From: Gordonia sp. PP30
Lineage (GTDB): Bacteria > Actinomycetota > Actinomycetes > Mycobacteriales > Mycobacteriaceae
DNA: 64,000 bases
Direction: 5' to 3'
Assembly: GCF_023100845.1 (NCBI RefSeq)
Contig: NZ_CP095864.1
Location: forward strand, 3,162,001 to 3,226,000
The position numbers and the translations under genes were made by a program. Positions 58,715-64,000 of the stretch are shown here, piece by piece. Within the stretch, counting starts at the first letter, position 1; every line of letters starts with the position of its first letter. Under the pieces are notes generated by a model. The model saw nothing but the letters and a program-made list of their open reading frames with translations. It had not been told where the DNA came from and ran no database searches.

Positions 58715-59807
58715 TGTACTTCCCCGACACGTTGTGAACATCTGAGGTGAAGTGAAGACCTCCGGGCAGGATGTGGGTTACCACACTGACATCAAGCCAC
58801 GGAGGTCTTCATGGTCCACGCTAACGCACCCTTGACGCCGGAGGGCAGACGACGCCTGGCGGTGCTGATCGTCGAGGACGGTTGGCCGCTGCGGCGGGCA
58901 GCGCAACGGTTCCAGGTTTCCCTGGCCACGGCCAAGCGATGGGCCGACAGGTACCGCGCCGGTCAGGAGTTGACCGACCGTAGTTCCCGTCCCCAGACCT
59001 GTCCGACGCGTCTGAACCGGCGCACCGAGCGGCGGATCATCGGTCTGCGGTTCACTCGCCGCTGGGGACCACACCGCATCGCCTACCACCTGCGGCTTCC
59101 GCGTTCGACCGTGGGCAGGGTCCTGACTCGGTACCGGATGCCGCCGCTGGCGCACCTGGACCAGGCCACCGGGCTGCCGGTGCGCCGGCCCGCGCCCAAG
59201 AGGTACGAAGTCGACCGTCCCGGCCGGCTGGTCCATGTCGACATCAAGAAACTCGGCCGAATCCCTGACGGCGGCGGATGGCGGGTCCATGGACGCGGCT
59301 CGGCCCAGGACCTCAGAGCCGGGCGGCACCGTGACCAGGCTGCCCGCGGCGGCGCAGCAGGATCGCGGGGCTACCGGTACCTGCACCACGCCGTCGATGA
59401 CCACTCGCGCGTGGCGTATTCGGAGATCCTCGATGACGAACGCAAGGAGACCGCGGCAGGGTTCTGGGAACGGGCCAACGCGTTCTTCGCCGAGATCGGA
59501 GTCACCGTGACCGCGGTGATGACCGATAACGGATCCTGCTACCGCTCGCGTGTGTTCGCCGCGGCCCTGGGCCCGAGTATCAAGCACAAGCGGACCAGGC
59601 CGTACCGGCCCCAGACCAACGGGAAAGTCGAACGCTTCAACCGGACGCTGGCCGCCGAATGGGCCTACGCCGCCCCGTACACCAGTGACACCGAACGCGC
59701 AGCGGCCTACCAGCACTGGCTGCACCACTACAATCACCACCGACCCCACACCGGGATCGGCGGCCTCGTCCCCTCAGCCCGCGTTCACAACCTCACGGGG
59801 AAGTACA
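58715..59807 (+). mobile_element. IS481-family insertion sequence, copy 2 (1093 bp)
   Basis: Same ends as copy 1 (TGTACTTCCCC ... GGGGAAGTACA) and the same length, in the opposite orientation. The direct repeat CCTAGG flanks it at 58709-58714 and 59808-59813. Imperfect inverted repeats lie at 58715-58739 and 59783-59807. The near identity of the copies indicates recent transposition. Confidence 0.95.
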
Positions 59808-59812
59808 CCTAG
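58811..59812 (+). CDS. IS481-family transposase (copy 2)
   Basis: About 333 residues, identical to copy 1 except Ala for Val near the C-terminus and the final residue, Thr instead of Ile. The DDE residues are all present. The final IS base A plus CC of the target duplication forms the last codon, and TAG of the same duplication is the stop. It has a strong GGAGG before the ATG. Confidence 0.95.
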   Translation: MVHANAPLTPEGRRRLAVLIVEDGWPLRRAAQRFQVSLATAKRWADRYRAGQELTDRSSRPQTCPTRLNRRTERRIIGLRFTRRWGPHRIAYHLRLPRSTVGRVLTRYRMPPLAHLDQATGLPVRRPAPKRYEVDRPGRLVHVDIKKLGRIPDGGGWRVHGRGSAQDLRAGRHRDQAARGGAAGSRGYRYLHHAVDDHSRVAYSEILDDERKETAAGFWERANAFFAEIGVTVTAVMTDNGSCYRSRVFAAALGPSIKHKRTRPYRPQTNGKVERFNRTLAAEWAYAAPYTSDTERAAAYQHWLHHYNHHRPHTGIGGLVPSARVHNLTGKYT

Positions 59813-59820
59813 GGCGCTCA

Positions 59821-59839
59821 CGCGGCCGATATGGCCGCG
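59821..59839. terminator. Hairpin between IS copy 2 and ribBA
   Basis: CGCGGCC-GATAT-GGCCGCG, a 7-bp stem with a five-base loop, lies 46 bases past the ribBA stop in its direction of transcription. It could end the flavin operon. No T tract follows. Confidence 0.4.
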
Positions 59840-59884
59840 CGGGCGCTCCGGGCGCCGTCGCCGTCCCGGCCGGTAACGGAATCG

Positions 59885-61126
59885 TCAGCCCAGCGCCTGC
59901 GTCTCCTCGGGGAGGTCGGCGAGCAGATGACCCAGTCGATCCCGTTTGGTGCGCAGATACCGGATGTTCTCCAGCGTCGGCACCGTCTCCAGCGGAACCC
60001 GGCGGGACACCGGAATGCCCTGATCCTCCAGTCGCCGGACCTTGTCCGGGTTGTTGGTCAGCAGAGCCGCCTGTTCGACGCCGAGGTGCGCCAGGATCTG
60101 GCCGGCCACCGCGTAGTCGCGCGCGTCGACCGGCGCGCCGACCGAGGTGTTGGCGTCCACCGTGTCCAGCCCCTCCGCCTGCCGACGGTAGGCCAGCAGT
60201 TTGCGGCCGAGACCGATCCCCCGGCCCTCGTGGCCGGTCAAATACACCACCACGCCGCCGCCCGCGGCCACCATCGCGGCGACGGAGACCGCGAGCTGTT
60301 CCCCGCAGTCGCACCGGCGGGACGCGAACAGGTCGCCGGTCAGGCATTCGCTGTGGATGCGCACCAGAACGTCCGCGCGTCCGGCGATGTCGCCGTAGAC
60401 CATCGCGAGATGCTCCACGCCGCCGCTGGCGTAGGCGTAGGCGTGGGCCCGTCCGGCGGCCGTCGGCACCGGGGCGTTTCCGGTCGGGCGCAGCCGCTGG
60501 AACTCCTCCAGTTGGCCCACCGTGATCACCGGCAGGCCGTGCCGCGCGGCGAAGCGATGCGCGTCCTCGCCGCGCAGCATGTCCCGTCGATCCGCGGAGA
60601 CCAGCTCACAGATGAGCGCGACCGGGGTGCATCCGGCGATCCGGCACAGCGCCACCCCGGCCTCGGTGTGTCCGGCACGCGCGGCCAGACCCCGGCGGTG
60701 CTCGGCGAGCGGGAAGGTGTGACCCGGCGAGGTGAAGTCCGCCGGCGTGCTGCGGGCGTCGGCAAGCGCCCGGATGGTCGCCGACCGGTCGATCGCGCTG
60801 ATCCCGGTGCCCGCCCCGCGCAAGTCGACGCTGCGGAGGAACGCGGTCTGGTGCACGTCAGTGTTGTCGTCCACCATCGGCGGCAGCCCGAGCCGGTCGG
60901 CGTGCTCGCGCGGCATCGGGACGCACAGCAACCCGGAGGTGTGCTCGACGAAGAAGGCGACCGCGTCGACGGTGGCGGATTCGGCCGCCATGATCAGGTC
61001 GGCTTCGTTCTCGCGCGCGGTGTCGTCGAGCACCACGGCCATGCCGCCGGCCGCGATCACGGCGGCGGCATCGCGGACCGTGCCGCCGGTGGCGGTCACC
61101 GAGCGGGACAAGGCGGGGTGGGTCAT
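59885..61126 (-). CDS. ribBA: Bifunctional DHBP synthase / GTP cyclohydrolase II
   Basis: About 413 residues. The N-terminal RibB half makes 3,4-dihydroxy-2-butanone 4-phosphate (DDTARENEADLI, GHTEAGVAL). The C-terminal RibA half opens GTP, with its zinc cysteines in HSECLTGDLFASRRCDCGEQL and the catalytic GHEGRGIGL. These are the two entry steps of riboflavin synthesis. It is last in an operon behind a flavin reductase (ATGA overlap) and a luciferase-like monooxygenase, so here it probably boosts FMN for them. No ribE or ribH is beside it. Confidence 0.95.
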   Translation of the reverse strand: MTHPALSRSVTATGGTVRDAAAVIAAGGMAVVLDDTARENEADLIMAAESATVDAVAFFVEHTSGLLCVPMPREHADRLGLPPMVDDNTDVHQTAFLRSVDLRGAGTGISAIDRSATIRALADARSTPADFTSPGHTFPLAEHRRGLAARAGHTEAGVALCRIAGCTPVALICELVSADRRDMLRGEDAHRFAARHGLPVITVGQLEEFQRLRPTGNAPVPTAAGRAHAYAYASGGVEHLAMVYGDIAGRADVLVRIHSECLTGDLFASRRCDCGEQLAVSVAAMVAAGGGVVVYLTGHEGRGIGLGRKLLAYRRQAEGLDTVDANTSVGAPVDARDYAVAGQILAHLGVEQAALLTNNPDKVRRLEDQGIPVSRRVPLETVPTLENIRYLRTKRDRLGHLLADLPEETQALG

Positions 61127-61620
61127 CGTTTCTCTCCAGACGGCGGATGCGGCAGATGGGTGCCGAAGGTACGTGCGTGATAGGTCAGTGGTGCGCGGGC
61201 GGCGGTGTCCACGTCGGTGACCGTGCCGAAGACCACGGTGTGGTCGCCGCCGCGGATCAGGTCGGCCACCTCGCAGGTGACCCAGCCGGCGACGTCCTCG
61301 ATCACCGGCACGCCCGCCTCGTCGGCCCAGGCGACGCCCTCGAACTTGGCCGCGCCCTTGCGGGCGAAGGTGAGCGCCAGATCGCCCTGCAGGGCCGACA
61401 GGATGTTGATCGCGAAGCGGCGGTGCGCGCGCACGACGGCCAGCAGGTCGGAGCCCTCGTCGAGGGCGACCGCGATCATCGGCGGCGTCATCGACAGGGA
61501 CATGAACGCCGAGACCGTGGTGCCGTGCGGCCGGTCGCCGTCGCGCGAGGTCACGACGACGACCGGGCTGCACACACCGGCCATGGCATCCCGGAAACGC
61601 GCATTGACATCTGTGGACAT
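61123..61620 (-). CDS. Flavin reductase (HpaC/HsaB type)
   Basis: About 165 residues. It has the flavin-reductase-like fold: VCSPVVVVTSRDGDRPHGTTVSAFMSLSMTPPM, FAINILSALQGDLALTFARKG, and the closing YHARTFG. It should supply reduced FMN or FAD, using NAD(P)H, to the monooxygenase made by the gene 39 bases upstream. It is coupled to ribBA by an ATGA overlap. Confidence 0.93.
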   Translation of the reverse strand: MSTDVNARFRDAMAGVCSPVVVVTSRDGDRPHGTTVSAFMSLSMTPPMIAVALDEGSDLLAVVRAHRRFAINILSALQGDLALTFARKGAAKFEGVAWADEAGVPVIEDVAGWVTCEVADLIRGGDHTVVFGTVTDVDTAARAPLTYHARTFGTHLPHPPSGEKR

Positions 61621-61659
61621 CGTGGTATCCAGGCTCTCTCGAACAGGCCGGTCAGGGGA

Positions 61660-62823
61660 TCAGGCCTTCGCGGCCAGTTCCGCCTCGTACTTCTTGGTCA
61701 TGTGCTCGACAGCGGCCTCCTGCTTGGCCGCGTAACCGTCGTGCACGACCCGGGCGCGGGCGGCCGCGTTGAGCGTGGGCTGGGACTGGCCCTGGAAGTG
61801 CGGCATCACGCGCTCGGCGAAGATCTGCGCGGACCGCCAGGTGTCGGCCGGGTTGGCCCAGTCGTGACCCATCTGCAGCATGGAGCCGAAACCGCCGGAC
61901 TGATCCCACAGGCGCTGCACCTGCTCGCGAGCCTGTTCGGCGGTGCCGATCACGCCGATGCCGTTGTCCTTGACGAAGTCGATCATCTCGTCGATGTGGT
62001 CGCCCTGCACGCCCATCTGCGGGAAGGCCGCCACGTGCTTGAAGTAGTCGAACCACTGCTCGATGCCGTACCGGACCTGGCGGCGCGCCTCGTCTTCGGT
62101 CTCGGCGAGGTGGAACAGACCGACCAGGCTCCAGTCCTTGCGGTCGACGGTCTTGCCGTGCGCCTCGGCGCGCTCCTCCATGATGCCCCAGTGGTGCGCG
62201 AGGGCATCGAAACCGTCGGCCGAGAGCGTGGCGCCGATGGACAGCAGACCGAGCCCGTGCGTACCGGCCAGTCGCGGGCCGGTCGGCGAGGCGACCGCGG
62301 CCACCGTGATCGGGATGCCGTTCTCGTTGTACGGCGCGAGCTGCAGCTGCGCGTCGATCAGTTCGTGGGTGCGCGTCTTGGCGTTGACCACCTCGCCGTT
62401 CAGCAGCCGGACGACGATGTCGACGTTCTCCTGCATAAGCTCGCGGCACGCGATCGGGTCGAGACCGATCATCATGGAGTCGGTGGGCAGCGAGCCCGGG
62501 CCCAGACCGAAGATCACCCGGCCGCGGGTGAGGTGATCGAGCTGCATGATCCGGTCGGCCGCCCAGAGTGGGTTGTGGTAGGCGAGGGACGTGACGCCGG
62601 TGCCGAGCTTGATGCGCGGCGCACGGCCGGCGGCCGCGGCGATCATGATCTCCGGTGACGCGTAGATCTCGCTGCCCGCCGAGTGATGTTCGCCGAACCA
62701 GAACTCGTCGAAGCCCAGGTTGTCGACGTGTTCGACGAAGCGCAGGTCGCGCTCCATGAGCGCGGTGGGGTTCTGGCCCGCCGGATGGAACGGCGCGAGG
62801 AAGTAGCCGAAACGAAGTCGCAT
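61660..62823 (-). CDS. Luciferase-like FMN-dependent monooxygenase
   Basis: About 387 residues. Group C flavin monooxygenase fold: FGYFLAPFHPAG, FDEFWFGEHHSAG, IKLGTGVTSLAYHNPLWAAD and GRVIFGLGPGSLPTD. It resembles limonene-monooxygenase-like or alkane/ketone monooxygenases, but substrate cannot be told. It is the first gene of a three-gene operon with flavin reductase and RibBA, giving a complete two-component monooxygenase system. It is divergent from a LuxR-type regulator. Confidence 0.9.
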   Translation of the reverse strand: MRLRFGYFLAPFHPAGQNPTALMERDLRFVEHVDNLGFDEFWFGEHHSAGSEIYASPEIMIAAAAGRAPRIKLGTGVTSLAYHNPLWAADRIMQLDHLTRGRVIFGLGPGSLPTDSMMIGLDPIACRELMQENVDIVVRLLNGEVVNAKTRTHELIDAQLQLAPYNENGIPITVAAVASPTGPRLAGTHGLGLLSIGATLSADGFDALAHHWGIMEERAEAHGKTVDRKDWSLVGLFHLAETEDEARRQVRYGIEQWFDYFKHVAAFPQMGVQGDHIDEMIDFVKDNGIGVIGTAEQAREQVQRLWDQSGGFGSMLQMGHDWANPADTWRSAQIFAERVMPHFQGQSQPTLNAAARARVVHDGYAAKQEAAVEHMTKKYEAELAAKA

Positions 62824-62901
62824 GTGATTCTCCTGCTCGTGTCTGACTCACCGGCGGGTCGGCCCCACTCGGCGGTGATCACATTCTCGATCGGCAGTGA
62901 C

Positions 62902-62917
62902 GTGCGTAACATCGCAC
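62902..62917. promoter_or_regulatory. Inverted repeat, candidate LuxR-regulator site
   Basis: GTGCG-TAACAT-CGCAC, a perfect 5-6-5 inverted repeat, lies in the 180-base divergent region, 79 bases from the monooxygenase start and about 87 from the regulator start. Its shape fits a dimeric activator site. Confidence 0.4.
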
Positions 62918-63003
62918 CAAAGTGGAATCTTCGTCCGGAGACCGTGACGGCCGGGCCGGCGACACCCCATCCTGGACGGAACGATCGGAGGCCGGAGGTA
63001 CGC

Positions 63004-63768
63004 ATGTCCAGACCTCGTCATCCCTCGCTGCCGGGCCGCGAGTACGATCGGATCTTCGCCGTGCTCGACGACTGCGGCGCGGCGCGCGACCTCCCCGATC
63101 TGAAGCTGCGCCTGATGGACTCGCTGCACGACCGGTACGGCTTCCCCAACACCACGTTCCTGACCGGACCGACGTTCCGCGGCGCGTTCCGCGACCCCGA
63201 TCCGGTCGCCACCGGCCGGATCCCGGCGATCCTCGACGAGTACCACTCCGGCTGGTACCTCGACGACATGTTCTCCACCAAGGAGTTGTTCAGCGCCCTC
63301 GCCAGGACCCGCGCGATCTCCCACTCGGGACTGCCTTCACTGCCGTCCGGGGCCGTCAACTACCTGCAGGGATTCCTGTACCGGCACCGGCTGCGCAGCG
63401 CCTCGGTCCTGCATCTCGGCCTGGCGCACAGCGCGCACGCGATGGTCGGCATCTTCGACGACGAGGGCAAGGAGATCGTCGGCGAACGTCTCGCCGGCCT
63501 GGGGCTGCTCGCCCAGCAGCTGACACTGCTGGCGCGGACCCTTCCGGGCAATCCCGAGGGTTCGTGGCGCAGCAATCTCACGCCCCGCCAGCGCGAGCTC
63601 GGCGAGCTCATCGCCGACGGCAATTCGAACGAAGAGATCGCCGCGGTCCTGTCGATTCAGCTGGACACCGTGAAGAAGCACGTCAGCCACATCCTGACCG
63701 CGACCGGCACCCGGAACCGGGTGGAGTTCGCGAAGATCGTGCTCACCGAGGAACTGTCGCGACGCTGA
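63004..63768 (+). CDS. LuxR-family transcriptional regulator
   Basis: About 254 residues. The C-terminal LuxR helix-turn-helix is clear (LTPRQRELGELIADGNSNEEIAAVL, LDTVKKHVSHILTATG). The N-terminal 170 residues look like a ligand-sensing domain (GYDRIF-type helix, YHSGWYLDDMF, VLHLGLAHSAHAMVGIFDDEG), with no receiver Asp. It probably senses a small molecule and controls the divergent flavin-monooxygenase operon. GGAGG lies five bases before the ATG. Confidence 0.9.
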   Translation: MSRPRHPSLPGREYDRIFAVLDDCGAARDLPDLKLRLMDSLHDRYGFPNTTFLTGPTFRGAFRDPDPVATGRIPAILDEYHSGWYLDDMFSTKELFSALARTRAISHSGLPSLPSGAVNYLQGFLYRHRLRSASVLHLGLAHSAHAMVGIFDDEGKEIVGERLAGLGLLAQQLTLLARTLPGNPEGSWRSNLTPRQRELGELIADGNSNEEIAAVLSIQLDTVKKHVSHILTATGTRNRVEFAKIVLTEELSRR

Positions 63769-63792
63769 TCGGCGGGATCCGCCTGCCGGAAC

Positions 63793-64000
<208 letters not shown>

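Noticed and set aside
61621..63003. An FMN riboswitch controlling the flavin operon.
   Set aside because: The leader before the monooxygenase gene is short and lacks a recognisable RFN-element pattern; ribBA is the third gene of the operon.

Overview
The window is GC-rich DNA from an actinomycete of the order Mycobacteriales. Codon positions are strongly GC-biased, GTG starts are common, and genes often overlap by ATGA or GTGA. The gene order follows the Mycobacterium tuberculosis segment I recall as Rv3011c-Rv3048c: gatA, gatC, ACT protein, ligA, MetE-like, mnmA, iscS, PlsC-type and GNAT acyltransferases, etfA/etfB, methyltransferase, GH57 and GT4 enzymes, hexapeptide acyltransferase, PQQ-type lipoprotein, two methyltransferases, enoyl-CoA hydratase, NUDIX, ABC ATPase, serB, ctaD, fecB-like and finally nrdF. 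Gordonia or a close relative is my best guess. That is inference, because no rRNA or other taxonomic marker is present.

Layout. 1-3.6 kb: a NarL-type two-component pair (regulator cut by the left edge), then a secreted phospholipase A2 and a membrane-anchored alpha/beta hydrolase. 3.5-6.5 kb: gatCA, a YbjQ protein and an ACT protein. 6.5-9.8 kb: a 29-bp tandem array, an OmpR-type two-component pair, a DM13 lipoprotein and a DoxX-like membrane protein whose tail overlaps ligA. 9.7-18.3 kb: ligA, a YjbR-like protein, a divergent MFS/GntR pair, a MetE-like protein, mnmA and iscS. 18.4-24.8 kb: a cassette (FAD oxidoreductase, 1158-residue SARP/ATPase regulator, drug-efflux-type MFS) that interrupts the conserved order. 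24.9-29.3 kb: two lipid acyltransferases that may make ornithine lipid, a 41-bp tandem array and etfBA. 29.5-33.3 kb: a translationally coupled trio (methyltransferase, GH57, GT4) matching the methylglucose-lipopolysaccharide locus of mycobacteria. 33.5-42.8 kb: mostly conserved housekeeping genes. 43.0-46 kb: an IS481-family element and a DUF222/HNH gene. 46.2-56.3 kb: a Pth2-like protein, a deacetylase-like lipoprotein, serB, ctaD, a siderophore-binding-type lipoprotein, and a SNF2 helicase with a SWIM protein. 56.3-58.7 kb: a ParDE-type toxin-antitoxin pair and an AurF-type diiron oxygenase with a DUF4873 protein. 58.7-59.8 kb: a second IS481-family copy. 59.9-63.8 kb: a two-component flavin monooxygenase operon with its own RibBA and a divergent LuxR regulator. 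The window ends in the C-terminus of nrdF.

The most unusual signal is repetitive DNA. Related short elements, often beginning with TTTCGACAC and ending in GGCTCAACGGGCT, occur as tandem arrays between genes. They also occur in frame inside genes: the N-terminal extensions of MnmA and of the GT4 enzyme, an insert in the SNF2 helicase, and perhaps the tail of one methyltransferase. The two IS481-family copies are almost identical, each with its own 6-bp target duplication, and in both the transposase stop codon comes from the duplicated target rather than from the element. No tRNA, rRNA, CRISPR array or prophage was seen.
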